DNA of 36,760 nucleotides from contig NZ_JACVQL010000004.1 of NCBI RefSeq assembly GCF_019733465.1, forward strand, positions 1-36,760, written 5' to 3'. The position numbers and the translations under genes were made by a program. Under the pieces are notes generated by a model. It worked only from the letters and a program-made list of their open reading frames with translations. It was not told the DNA's origin and did not search any database. Source of the DNA: Actinotalea ferrariae (GTDB lineage Bacteria > Actinomycetota > Actinomycetes > Actinomycetales > Cellulomonadaceae). This document shows positions 8,222-16,299 of this stretch, in pieces (position 1 is the stretch's first letter; every line of letters begins with the position of its first letter).

Positions 8222-8589
8222 CCGAGCAGGTGGTCGCCCTCGCCGACGCGGTACGCCTCGTGCACCCAGCCCGCGAAGGTCTCGTCGAGGTCCTGCGGAC
8301 CGGTGAGCCGGTACTGGTGCACGAACAGCCGTGACGTGTAGGGCGTGACGTTGGTGATCCGCGGGTCCTCGACCACGCGCATGAGGTCGAGGTAGCCCCG
8401 CACGCCCGTCCGGGTCGGCCGCGCGCCGGCGAACCCGCGGCGCCGGCCCTTGAACGTGATCGTGGTCTTGGACACCGAGACCTCGACCGGTCCCTGGGCG
8501 AGGACCAGCGCCTCGACCTGCCGGTACAGCGCGACGTGCGCCGGGTCGGCGCCCTCGAGGTGGTCCTCGACGCTCCAGGTGCGGTCCAC
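8218..8589 (-). CDS. DUF5655 domain protein
   Basis: 123 aa. It begins RTWSVEDHLEG and continues VALYRQVEALVLAQGPVEVS, KTTITFKGRRRGFAGARP and FVHQYRLTGPQDLDETFAGW. This is the pattern I recall for DUF5655, a family of unknown function sometimes linked to DNA-transport or YdhG-like domains. No signal peptide or membrane segment. GTG 8589 is supported by TAGCGT (minus strand, 8602-8597) 7 nt upstream and by the WxVEDHL start typical of the family. It is divergent from dusB with only 60 bp between the start codons. Confidence 0.75.
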   Translation of the reverse strand: MDRTWSVEDHLEGADPAHVALYRQVEALVLAQGPVEVSVSKTTITFKGRRRGFAGARPTRTGVRGYLDLMRVVEDPRITNVTPYTSRLFVHQYRLTGPQDLDETFAGWVHEAYRVGEGDHLLG

Positions 8590-8596
8590 CCCCGCG

Positions 8597-8602
8597 ACGC
8601 TA
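8597..8602 (-). promoter_or_regulatory. -10 TAGCGT for the DUF5655 gene, leaderless spacing
   Basis: TAGCGT on the minus strand ends 7 nt before GTG 8589. The same hexamer and spacing precede the small gene at 34187. Confidence 0.5.
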
Positions 8603-8637
8603 CAACCGGCCGACGTCGGGTGGCAGCGCGGGTGGGG

Positions 8638-8643
8638 GACAAT
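8638..8643 (+). promoter_or_regulatory. -10-like GACAAT for dusB, leaderless spacing
   Basis: GACAAT ends 6 nt before GTG 8650, the same arrangement as at recO. Confidence 0.45.
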
Positions 8644-8649
8644 GATGGG

Positions 8650-9834
8650 GTGACGACCTCGACCGAAGCCCTCGCGCCCGCCGCCGGCTCCGTCGTGGCG
8701 CCCCTGCAGATCGGGCCCATCACCGTGGGCACGCCCGTCGTGCTGGCGCCCATGGCCGGTGTGACGAACCGGGCCTTCCGCCGGCTGTGCCGCGAGCACG
8801 GCGCGGGGCTCTACGTCGCGGAGATGGTCACCTCGCGGGCGCTGGTGGAGCGCACGCCGGAGTCGATGCGCATCATCCGCCACGACGGCGACGAGACGCC
8901 GCGCTCCGTCCAGGTCTACGGCGTCGACCCCACCACGGTCGGCGCCGCGGTGCGCATGCTCGCCGAGGAGGACCGCGCCGACCACGTCGACCTCAACTTC
9001 GGCTGCCCCGTCCCGAAGGTCACCCGGCGCGGCGGTGGTGCGGTGCTGCCCTGGAAGCGGGACCTCTTCGCGGCCATCGTGCAGGCGGCCGTGGCGGCGG
9101 CGTCGCCGCACGGGGTCCCGGTCACGGTCAAGATGCGCAAGGGGATCGACGAGGACCACCTCACGTACCTCGAGGCGGGTCGGGTCGCCGAGGACGCGGG
9201 CGTCGCCGCCGTCGCGCTGCACGCGCGCACGGCCGCGGACTACTACTCCGGCACCGCCGACTGGCCGGCGATCGCGCGCCTCAAGGAGGCCGTCACGAGC
9301 ATCCCGGTGCTCGGCAACGGCGACATCTGGTCGGCCGAGGACGCCCTCACGATGATGGCGCGGACGGGGTGCGACGGCGTCGTCGTCGGGCGTGGGTGCC
9401 AGGGCCGCCCGTGGCTCTTCGCGGACCTCGCCGCCGCGATGCGCGGGTCCGACGAGCGCGTGCGACCGGGGCTGCGCGAGGTCGCGACGGTCGTCCGGCG
9501 GCACGCCGAGCTCATGGTCGAGGAGTTCGAGGACGAGCTCAAGGCGATGCGCGAGATGCGCAAGCACATGGCGTGGTACCTCAAGGGCTACGTCGTCGGG
9601 GGTGCCCTGCGCGCACAGCTGGGGCTCGTCGAGACCCTCGACCACCTCGACGAGCTGCTCGGCCAGCTCGACCTCGACCAGCCGTACCCGGGCGCGGGCG
9701 CCGAGGGGCAGCGCGGACGATCGGGCTCGCCCAAGCGGCCGCACCTGCCCGAGGGCTGGCTCGACTCGCGTGAGCTCAGCGAGACGTTCCGGGCCTCCCT
9801 GCGCGAGGCGGAGCTCAGCGTCTCGGGCGGCTGA
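8650..9834 (+). CDS. dusB: tRNA-dihydrouridine synthase
   Basis: 394 aa flavoenzyme that reduces uridine to dihydrouridine in tRNA using FMN and NADPH. A TIM barrel begins at VVLAPMAGVTNRAFRRLC (about 30-47). The active-site loop NFGCPVPKVTRRGGGAVL holds the catalytic Cys119. FMN-phosphate binding is seen in NGDIW and GVVVGRGCQGRPWLF, and HARTAADYYSG is also conserved. The helical C-terminal domain has MREMRKHMAWYLKG. GTG 8650 is taken as start from the GACAAT 6 nt upstream and from conserved N-terminal spacing. The label dusB follows common actinobacterial annotation; the exact tRNA position modified is not readable. Confidence 0.93.
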   Translation: MTTSTEALAPAAGSVVAPLQIGPITVGTPVVLAPMAGVTNRAFRRLCREHGAGLYVAEMVTSRALVERTPESMRIIRHDGDETPRSVQVYGVDPTTVGAAVRMLAEEDRADHVDLNFGCPVPKVTRRGGGAVLPWKRDLFAAIVQAAVAAASPHGVPVTVKMRKGIDEDHLTYLEAGRVAEDAGVAAVALHARTAADYYSGTADWPAIARLKEAVTSIPVLGNGDIWSAEDALTMMARTGCDGVVVGRGCQGRPWLFADLAAAMRGSDERVRPGLREVATVVRRHAELMVEEFEDELKAMREMRKHMAWYLKGYVVGGALRAQLGLVETLDHLDELLGQLDLDQPYPGAGAEGQRGRSGSPKRPHLPEGWLDSRELSETFRASLREAELSVSGG

Positions 9835-9843
9835 GCGGGCCGG

Positions 9844-9849
9844 TACGGT
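9844..9849 (+). promoter_or_regulatory. -10 TACGGT, leaderless spacing to the first beta-propeller gene
   Basis: TACGGT ends 6 nt before ATG 9856 and so favours that ATG over GTG 9853. Confidence 0.5.
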
Positions 9850-9855
9850 GACGTG

Positions 9856-11364
9856 ATGCGGCCATCCCGGGCGCCCGAGCCGCACCGGCTCGTGGAGGTC
9901 GAGCTCGACGACGCCGCCGACGCGCCCGGGACGCCCGTGCGTGCGGCGGACGGGGCGCCGAGCGACGCAGGGCGCCCGCCGGACGCGCCGCACGACGGCG
10001 AGGACCGCCGCGCCCGTCGCGGACGCGGCCTCCGTGCCGCCGCGCTGGCGACCTGCGTCGTGCTGGCCCTGGTCGTCGTGGCCAACGTGGTCGAGCTGCG
10101 CCGCGACCGCGAGCGTGCCGCGCGGATCGAGGGGCTCCCGGGCGTCGTCGACTCGCTGGCCGAGCCGCTCACCGAGCGGTGGCGCGCCGACGGGTGGGTC
10201 TCGGCGGACCTCGGCGAGCTCCTGCTGCTCGACACGCCCGACGGGATCCGGGCCGTCGACCCCGCGACGGGGGAGACGGCCTGGCGGATGGGCAGCGAGG
10301 AGCGGGAGAGGCTGGGCGTCGACCACTGCCGGCTGCCCGGTGACAGCACGTACATCGCCGGGCAGGAGCAGCCGCGGCCCGAGGTCGTCCTGTGCGTGCC
10401 GCCGCTCTGGGGCACCGACACGGGCACGGGCGCCGTCGCGCTGCTCGTGCTCGACGTCCGCACGGGCGAGGTCCTGCGCACGCTCGAGACGGCCGGGCGT
10501 CCCCTCACGCTCGAGTGGGTCGACGACGGCGTCGTCCTGCTCCTCGCGACCCCCGAGGGCACCGTGCGCGCGGTGGCCTGGGACCTGGCCACGGGCACGC
10601 TCCGGTGGGACACCACGACGACGACGGCGGTGTTCCGGCCGGGCGGCGGCGACGAGGGGCTGCTCAACTGGCAGCGCCTCGACGAGGTGGCGCTCCTCAC
10701 CGGGTCGACCGGTGACGTCGCGGTGGACCTCACGACGGGTGCCGAGGTCACCTGGGACGGCTCGGAGGAGATGCCGACGGGCGAGATCCGGGTGGAGCTC
10801 GCGGACGGGTCGACGCTCGTCTGGGTGTGGAACGACGAGGACGCCGGCGGGCGGGTCGAGGACGAGGGCGGCGGGACGCGGTTCCGGCTGACGGACGTCC
10901 CGATGCTCCCACTGGTCGACGACGGCGCGGTCACCGACGTGCTCGTCGTCGACGGGCAGGACGGCGTGCGCGGCCTCGACCTGGCCACGGGGGAGGAGCT
11001 GTGGGTCAGCGAGGTGCCCGACGGGTTCGGCCTGCTCTCGATCGACGGGACCCTCGTCGTCGCGAACGGCGGGCGCATCGTCGCGCTCGACATGCGGCAC
11101 GGGACCACGCTGTGGGAGGAGGAGGCCGGCAGCCTCGGCTACCCGACGACTCCCACCGACGGCGAGCTGCTGCTCCGGCTGGAACGTGCGACCGACCCGA
11201 TGCGCACCGCCGGCCCCGAGGACAGCGTGCTCGTGGCGCGGTCGATCGCCGACGGGCGCGAGGTCTGGCGGCTGCCGCTGGGGACCCCGGCGCACGACGT
11301 CATCACGACGCGCGACGGCCACGTCGTGATCAGCACCGACGAGGGCGTCGTCGGACTCGGCTGA
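9856..11364 (+). CDS. Membrane-anchored PQQ-like beta-propeller protein (paralog 1)
   Basis: 502 aa. A disordered, charged N-terminus (1-58) with RLVEVELDD near residue 11 precedes one transmembrane helix (about 60-79, AAALATCVVLALVVVANVV). A large extracytoplasmic region follows, made of PQQ-like blades such as IRAVDPATGETAWRMG, LDVRTGEVLRTLETAG and VRGLDLATGEELWVSEV. The topology is type II (N-in, C-out). It probably binds a protein or wall component rather than PQQ; no dehydrogenase residues were seen. The next gene is a paralog with the same architecture, including the shared PLTERWR just after the helix and the C-terminal GLG. Function unknown. Confidence 0.8.
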   Translation: MRPSRAPEPHRLVEVELDDAADAPGTPVRAADGAPSDAGRPPDAPHDGEDRRARRGRGLRAAALATCVVLALVVVANVVELRRDRERAARIEGLPGVVDSLAEPLTERWRADGWVSADLGELLLLDTPDGIRAVDPATGETAWRMGSEERERLGVDHCRLPGDSTYIAGQEQPRPEVVLCVPPLWGTDTGTGAVALLVLDVRTGEVLRTLETAGRPLTLEWVDDGVVLLLATPEGTVRAVAWDLATGTLRWDTTTTTAVFRPGGGDEGLLNWQRLDEVALLTGSTGDVAVDLTTGAEVTWDGSEEMPTGEIRVELADGSTLVWVWNDEDAGGRVEDEGGGTRFRLTDVPMLPLVDDGAVTDVLVVDGQDGVRGLDLATGEELWVSEVPDGFGLLSIDGTLVVANGGRIVALDMRHGTTLWEEEAGSLGYPTTPTDGELLLRLERATDPMRTAGPEDSVLVARSIADGREVWRLPLGTPAHDVITTRDGHVVISTDEGVVGLG

Positions 11365-11397
11365 CGTCGGGGCCTCCGGTGGTGGCGCGTGCGGCGT

Positions 11398-11403
11398 TAC
11401 GCT
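11398..11403 (+). promoter_or_regulatory. -10-like TACGCT before the second beta-propeller gene
   Basis: A TANNNT hexamer ending 5 nt before ATG 11409. Slightly short for a leaderless start; no Shine-Dalgarno is present. Confidence 0.35.
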
Positions 11404-11408
11404 CGAGC

Positions 11409-12950
11409 ATGGCTCTGCCCCGGGGCCCCGGCCGCGCCGGTGAGGTCGTCGACGTCGAGCTCGTCGACGTCCCGTCCGAGGGCGCGCCCTGGTCCGCTGC
11501 CCGGCGGACGGAGGGATGGCTCGACGGCGGTGCCGGCGGTGGCCCTGCGGGCCGCGACCGGCGCACCCGCTGGACCCGACGGCAGCGGCGGTGGGCGCTC
11601 CTCGCGGCGTGCGTCGTGCTCGTCCTCGTCGCGACGGTTGCCACCGTGCGCCAGGCGACCCACGACGCGCTCCTCGCCGGCCTGGGCCGTGACGGCGTCG
11701 CGCTGCTGCCGCTCGACGGGCCGCTCACGGAGCGGTGGAGGGTCGAGGCGGACGCCGTGACCGGGGACATGGGGCCGCTCGTGCTCGTCCAGGACGGCCG
11801 GCGCACCCGGGCGCTCGACGCGCGGACGGGCGCGGTGCGGTGGCAGCGGGACGACGTGCCGGTCGGGGCGACCGAGGTGTGCCGCCCGCTCGAGGACCAC
11901 GCGTCGCGCAGCACGCCCGCGGTCGGTCCGCAGGGCGCGGCGGCCGCCGTGCGGCAGGCAGGCGCCGTCGTCTGCCTGCGCACGAGCCCGGTCGGGACGG
12001 GCGCGGGCGAGGTCCCGGGTGGTGACTCGCCGCGCTCGACGACGGCGGCCGTGCTCGACGGTGCGACCGGCGAGCTCGGTCGGACGCTCACGGTCGCCGG
12101 GTCCGTCGTCGCGTCGCACGTCCACGAGGGCGACCTCGTCCTCGTCACGGCGGCCGACGACGCCACGCTGCGCCTGACGCGTTGGCACCCGGACACCGGC
12201 GGCGTCCGGTGGCGGCGCGAGGTCGAGCCCGCAGAGGCCGCCGGTCTGCGCTACGCCGGCTGGCAGCGGGGAGTGCTCACCGTCGTCGGCCGCGCGGGGA
12301 CGCTGGCCTACTCGCTCGACAGCGGCCGGGAGCTGCGCGTCGCGGACCCGCTGCCCGCGCACGTCGTGGCGGTCGAGCGCCGACTCCTGCCGCGCGGCGG
12401 CGTCGAGGTGGTGTGGGGCCACCACGAGGACCCGGCGTTCCCCGGTGGCGCAGGCGTCCTCGTGCACCCCGGCGGGCGCGAGGTGGCGCTCGCGGGCCCG
12501 CCGCTGCCCGTCGCCGTCGATGACGGGTCCGCGCCCGGCCTCGTGCTCGTCGCGACGTCGCCGTCGACGGTCGGGGCCGTCGACGTCTCGAACGGCGACG
12601 TGCGGTGGGAGGCGGAGCACGCCGCGTCCGCGCAGGTCGCCGTCCGCGCCCGAGGCCTCGCCGTGCTCGTCGACGGTACGGTCGCGAGCGCGCTCGACGT
12701 GCGTACGGGCGAGGTCCTCTGGCGCGTCACGGGGCTGACGGACCGGCCGGGTGCGCTCGGGCTGACCGACGGCGAGCGCGTGCTGCTGCGGCACACCGAG
12801 GACGGCGAGGACCGGCTCGCCGCGCACGCCCTGCGCACGGGCGAGCAGCTCTGGTCGGCCGTCCTGCCCGAGGGGACCGACGACGTGCTCGGTCTCGCGG
12901 AGGGGCGCGTCGTCGCCGTCGGCCCCGGCTGGATCGCGGGCCTCGGCTGA
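11409..12950 (+). CDS. Membrane-anchored PQQ-like beta-propeller protein (paralog 2)
   Basis: 513 aa and built like the gene before it. The N-terminus has GEVVDVELVD (11-20) and a basic stretch (49-61), followed by one transmembrane helix (about 62-80). The shared PLTERWR (105-111) comes next, then repeated blades such as ALDARTGAVRWQRDD, AVLDGATGELGRTLTVAG, GAVDVSNGDVRWEAEHA and ALDVRTGEVLWRVTG. ATG 11409 gives the same helix position as paralog 1, which supports it. The 44-bp gap holds a possible -10, so it may have its own promoter. Function unknown; extracytoplasmic scaffold or sensor is a guess. Confidence 0.8.
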   Translation: MALPRGPGRAGEVVDVELVDVPSEGAPWSAARRTEGWLDGGAGGGPAGRDRRTRWTRRQRRWALLAACVVLVLVATVATVRQATHDALLAGLGRDGVALLPLDGPLTERWRVEADAVTGDMGPLVLVQDGRRTRALDARTGAVRWQRDDVPVGATEVCRPLEDHASRSTPAVGPQGAAAAVRQAGAVVCLRTSPVGTGAGEVPGGDSPRSTTAAVLDGATGELGRTLTVAGSVVASHVHEGDLVLVTAADDATLRLTRWHPDTGGVRWRREVEPAEAAGLRYAGWQRGVLTVVGRAGTLAYSLDSGRELRVADPLPAHVVAVERRLLPRGGVEVVWGHHEDPAFPGGAGVLVHPGGREVALAGPPLPVAVDDGSAPGLVLVATSPSTVGAVDVSNGDVRWEAEHAASAQVAVRARGLAVLVDGTVASALDVRTGEVLWRVTGLTDRPGALGLTDGERVLLRHTEDGEDRLAAHALRTGEQLWSAVLPEGTDDVLGLAEGRVVAVGPGWIAGLG

Positions 12951-13003
12951 GGTCCGTGGCCCGTCGGCGCCGAGGTCGTCCCACCGGCGCGATCACCGGC
13001 CGA

Positions 13004-13041
13004 CGCCCGCCCGCCCGGCGTGACGGCCGGGCGGACGGGCG
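13004..13041. terminator. Strong GC hairpin between convergent genes
   Basis: A 16-bp stem with a single mismatch (13004-13019 against 13026-13041) and a 6-nt loop, between the second beta-propeller gene and the alpha-glucosidase gene. No T tract. Probably a bidirectional terminator. Confidence 0.65.
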
Positions 13042-13066
13042 ATCGGTCAGCGTGCGGTGGGGCGGG

Positions 13067-14842
13067 TCAGCGGCGCCGGGCCCAGACCGTCACGTCGGTG
13101 GGCACGCGCGCGCCGGACTCGGCGCCGAGCGGCACCGACGCGTGGAGGACCTCGTAGCCGTCCGGGAGCGCCACGGTCTCGGCGCCGAGGTTGGTCACGA
13201 CGAGCACGTCGCCGTTCTCGAACGCGAGCACCTCGGGGTTGCCGAACCGCTCGAGCCACGTCAGAGACCCGTGGCCGAGCCCGAGCTCGCGACGCAGCCG
13301 CAGGGCCGTGCGGTACATGGCGAGCGTCGAGCCCTCGACACCCTCCTGCACGTCGAGCGCGTAGCGGGCGAAGGACTCCGGCTGCGTGAGCCAGGTCGCC
13401 CCGGTGGGGGAGAAGCCGAGGCCCGGTGCGTCCGACGCCCAGGGCAGCGGCACGCGGCAGCCGTCGCGACCGCGCTCGGTGTGGCCGGACCGCCACCACG
13501 TCGGGTCCTCGCGCTCGTCGTCGTCGAGCGCGGTGTGCTCGGGCAGACCGAGCTCCTCGCCCTGGTAGAGGTAGGCCGAGCCCGGCAGGCCGAGCATGAG
13601 GAGCGTCGCCGCCCGGGCCCGGCGCAGGCCGAGCTCCTCGTCCGGCTGGGGGTCGCCCGCGCCGATGCCGTTGGGCTTGGACCCGGGGACCTCGAGGCCG
13701 AGACGCGACGCGTGCCGCACGACGTCGTGGTTGGACAGCACCCAGGTGGTCGGGGCGCCGACGGCGTCGTTCGCCTCGAGCGAGGCCGTGACGACGGACC
13801 GCAGCGCGGGGGCGTCCCACAGCGTCGTGAGGAAGGAGAAGTTGAAGGCCTGGTGCATCTCGTCGGGCCGCACGTACCGCGCGAGGCGGCTCAGCGGCTC
13901 GACCCACGCCTCCGCGACGAGGCAGCGGTCGCCGTCGTACTCGGCCAGCACGCGGTGCCACGAGCGGTAGATGTCGTGGACGCCCTCCTGGTCCCACATG
14001 GGACCCCGGTTGCCCGCGCCGGTCGAGCCGTCCTCGGAGCCCGTCGTGCCCTCGTGCGCACCGTCGATCATGGCGGACGTGCCGGCCCAGTCGGGCAGGC
14101 CGGCCTCCTTGACCATGCCGTGCGCGACGTCGACGCGGAAGCCGTCGACCCCGCGGTCGAGCCAGAAGCGCAGGACCTGCTCGAACTCGTCCCGCACCTC
14201 GGGGTTCGTCCAGTCCAGGTCGGGCTGTGTCGTGTCGAACAGGTGCAGGTACCACTGGCCCGGCGTGCCGTCGGGCTCGGTGACCCGCGTCCAGGCCGTC
14301 CCGCCGAAGACGGAGGTCCAGTTGTTCGGCGGCTCGTCGCCGCCCGGGCCGCGGCCGTCGCGGAACACGTAGCGCGCGCGCTCCGGGCTGCCGGGCGCGG
14401 CGGCGAGCGCCGCGCGGAACCACGCGTGCTCGGACGACGTGTGGTTCGGGACGAGGTCGACGATCACGCGGATCCCGCGCGCGTGCGCGTCGGCGAGCAT
14501 CACGTCGAAGTCGTCGAGCGTGCCGAAGAGCGGGTCGACGTCGCGGTAGTCGGCGACGTCGTAGCCGGCGTCGTGCTGGGGCGAGCGGTAGAACGGCGAC
14601 AGCCAGACCGCGTCGACGCCGAGGCGCTCGAGGTGCGGCAGCCGGCTCGTGATGCCGGGGAGGTCGCCGATGCCGTCGCCCGAGGCGTCCGCGAACGAGC
14701 GCGGGTACACCTGGTAGATGACGGCCGTGCGCCACCACTCGGCGGCCGGGTCACCCGCCGTGTGGACGACCGTGCGCGCCTCGGTCAGGGAGGCCGCCGT
14801 CGCGGCGGTCTCGGCGGCTGCGGAGGGCAGGGATGTGGTCAC
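13067..14842 (-). CDS. GH13 alpha-glucosidase (oligo-1,6-glucosidase/maltase type)
   Basis: 591 aa, cytosolic (no signal peptide). It hydrolyses short alpha-glucosides such as maltose or isomaltose. GH13 signatures: IYQVYPRSFADASGDGIGDL, DLVPNHTSS, GFRVDVAH (nucleophile Asp238), LVAEAW (acid/base Glu311) and LSNHD (Asp373), numbered from GTG 14842. VPNHTSSEHAWF and GPMWDQEGVHDIYRSW place it with alpha-glucosidases, not alpha-amylases. GTG 14842 has GAGG 9 nt upstream; an in-frame TTG at 14851 is the alternative. It sits behind the LacI gene on the same strand, 209 bp away. It would finish the breakdown of sugars imported by MalEFG. Confidence 0.92.
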   Translation of the reverse strand: MTTSLPSAAAETAATAASLTEARTVVHTAGDPAAEWWRTAVIYQVYPRSFADASGDGIGDLPGITSRLPHLERLGVDAVWLSPFYRSPQHDAGYDVADYRDVDPLFGTLDDFDVMLADAHARGIRVIVDLVPNHTSSEHAWFRAALAAAPGSPERARYVFRDGRGPGGDEPPNNWTSVFGGTAWTRVTEPDGTPGQWYLHLFDTTQPDLDWTNPEVRDEFEQVLRFWLDRGVDGFRVDVAHGMVKEAGLPDWAGTSAMIDGAHEGTTGSEDGSTGAGNRGPMWDQEGVHDIYRSWHRVLAEYDGDRCLVAEAWVEPLSRLARYVRPDEMHQAFNFSFLTTLWDAPALRSVVTASLEANDAVGAPTTWVLSNHDVVRHASRLGLEVPGSKPNGIGAGDPQPDEELGLRRARAATLLMLGLPGSAYLYQGEELGLPEHTALDDDEREDPTWWRSGHTERGRDGCRVPLPWASDAPGLGFSPTGATWLTQPESFARYALDVQEGVEGSTLAMYRTALRLRRELGLGHGSLTWLERFGNPEVLAFENGDVLVVTNLGAETVALPDGYEVLHASVPLGAESGARVPTDVTVWARRR

Positions 14843-15051
14843 GGGCTCCAACCTCGGATCGGGGACGTGCGTTCGGTCGAGTCGGGCGCCGGCTCGCGGT
14901 GACGACGGCGGCGGCTCGGGTGCGGGTCTCGGGTACGGGTTTCACGTGCGGTTCGGGTGCAGGCGGGTGCACGAGGGGCGGCGGCAAGCGCGCGCACCAC
15001 GGTGCACGGCTGTCGGCGGGCGTCGGCGAGCGGGCCGGTGCTGCCGACGGG

Positions 15052-16128
15052 TCAGCGGCCGCCCGCGCCCACGGCGGGCAGGTGGGCGACGGGCGACGCC
15101 GCGGGTGCGGGTGCCGTCGACCCTCGGACGATGAGCTCGGGGTGGAAGAGCAGCTCGGTACGGGGGACGCGCGTCCCGGAGATCTCGGACAGCAGGGCGC
15201 TGACCGCGGCGCTACCCATGCGGTCGACCGGCTGACGCACCGTCGTCAGCGGCGGGTCGGTGAACGCGATGAGCGGCGAGTCGTCGAAGCCGACCACCGA
15301 GACGTCCTCGGGGACACGCAGCCCCCGGGCGCGCGCCGCCCGGATGGCGCCGAGGGCCATGAGGTCGGAGCCGCAGATGACGGCGGTGTGCCCGCTGTCG
15401 ATGAGCTCGCCGCCCGCGGCCTGGCCGCCCTCGACCGTGAAGAGGGTGCTGACGACGTGCTCACCCGGGACCGCCGACGGGTCCCGTCGCAGGGTCGCCG
15501 CCTCGAAGGCCGCGACCTTGCGCTGGGCGGGGATGTACCGGTCGGGACCGATCGCCAGGCCGATGCGCGTGTGGCCGAGCGAGGCGAGGTGCCGCAGGGA
15601 GAGGTCGACGGCGACCGTGTCGTCCGTCGAGACCGCGGGCGCGTCGACGCCCTCGGCGAAGCCGTTGACGAGGACGATCGGGAGCCCGCGGCTGCGCAGC
15701 CGGTGGTAGCGGTCGCGGCTCGCGGCCGTGTCGGCGTGCCGGCCGGAGACGAAGACGATGCCGTCGACGCCGTGCTCCATGAGCATCTCGACGTACTCGT
15801 CCTCCGTGGTGCCACCGGGGGACTGGGTGCACAGCAGGGGCGTGTAGCCGCGGTCCGAGAGGGTCGTCTCGATCGACTGGGCGAGCGCCGGGAAGACAGG
15901 GTTGTCGAGTTCGGGCACGATGAGTCCGACGAGGCCCTCCGAGCGTGTGCGCAGCTTCTCGGGCCGGTCGTAGCCGAGCACGTCCAGGGCCGCGAGCACG
16001 GCCTTGCGCGTCTCGGACGCGACGCCGGCCTTGCCGTTGAGCACGCGTGAGACCGTCGCGGTGCTGACCCCCGCCTGGTCGGCGAGGTCCTTCAGACGGG
16101 TGCGCACGTGCGGCAGCGTAGAGGACAC
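15052..16128 (-). CDS. LacI-family transcriptional regulator of the maltose locus
   Basis: 358 aa. The LacI helix-turn-helix and hinge are at residues about 10-58 (RLKDLADQAGVSTATVSRVL, then ALDVLGYDRP). The periplasmic-binding-protein-like effector domain follows, with GLIVPELDNPVFP and VVGFDDSPLIAFTDPPLTTV. GTG 16128 has AGGAGG 6 nt upstream. An open extension of 12 codons upstream lacks an RBS. It is divergent from malE, and operator-like palindromes lie in between. By position it represses malEFG and perhaps the flanking glycosidase genes, with a maltodextrin as likely inducer; the inducer is inferred. Confidence 0.92.
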   Translation of the reverse strand: MSSTLPHVRTRLKDLADQAGVSTATVSRVLNGKAGVASETRKAVLAALDVLGYDRPEKLRTRSEGLVGLIVPELDNPVFPALAQSIETTLSDRGYTPLLCTQSPGGTTEDEYVEMLMEHGVDGIVFVSGRHADTAASRDRYHRLRSRGLPIVLVNGFAEGVDAPAVSTDDTVAVDLSLRHLASLGHTRIGLAIGPDRYIPAQRKVAAFEAATLRRDPSAVPGEHVVSTLFTVEGGQAAGGELIDSGHTAVICGSDLMALGAIRAARARGLRVPEDVSVVGFDDSPLIAFTDPPLTTVRQPVDRMGSAAVSALLSEISGTRVPRTELLFHPELIVRGSTAPAPAASPVAHLPAVGAGGR

Positions 16129-16172
16129 CGGACACCTCCTCGTGACGGTTCGTCCGCCTCGCACCGGGTCGT

Positions 16173-16235
16173 GCGAAAGCGTTGCCTGAAAGTTACCGCA
16201 ACGGCTTGCAAGAGCGCGAGTCCCAGCGTTAGCGT
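16173..16235 (+). promoter_or_regulatory. malE promoter with LacI-type operators
   Basis: -35 TTGCAA (16206-16211), an 18-nt spacer and -10 TAGCGT (16230-16235). The near-palindrome GCAACGGCTTGC (16198-16209) overlaps the -35 and fits the LacI-family half-site pattern GCAA...TTGC. A second operator-like element GCGAAAGCGTTGCC lies at 16173-16186. Expected ligand: the adjacent LacI protein. Confidence 0.6.
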
Positions 16236-16299
16236 CCGGACATCAGGGCCGCGGCGCACTCCGCAGCGGCCGGTGACACGACCCGTCTGGAGAACCACG

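Noticed and set aside
8218-11322. Minus-strand open frame of about 1,030 codons across dusB and the first beta-propeller gene
   Set aside because: Only its last 123 codons (8218-8589) look like a real protein (DUF5655); the rest is the reverse of dusB and the propeller gene.
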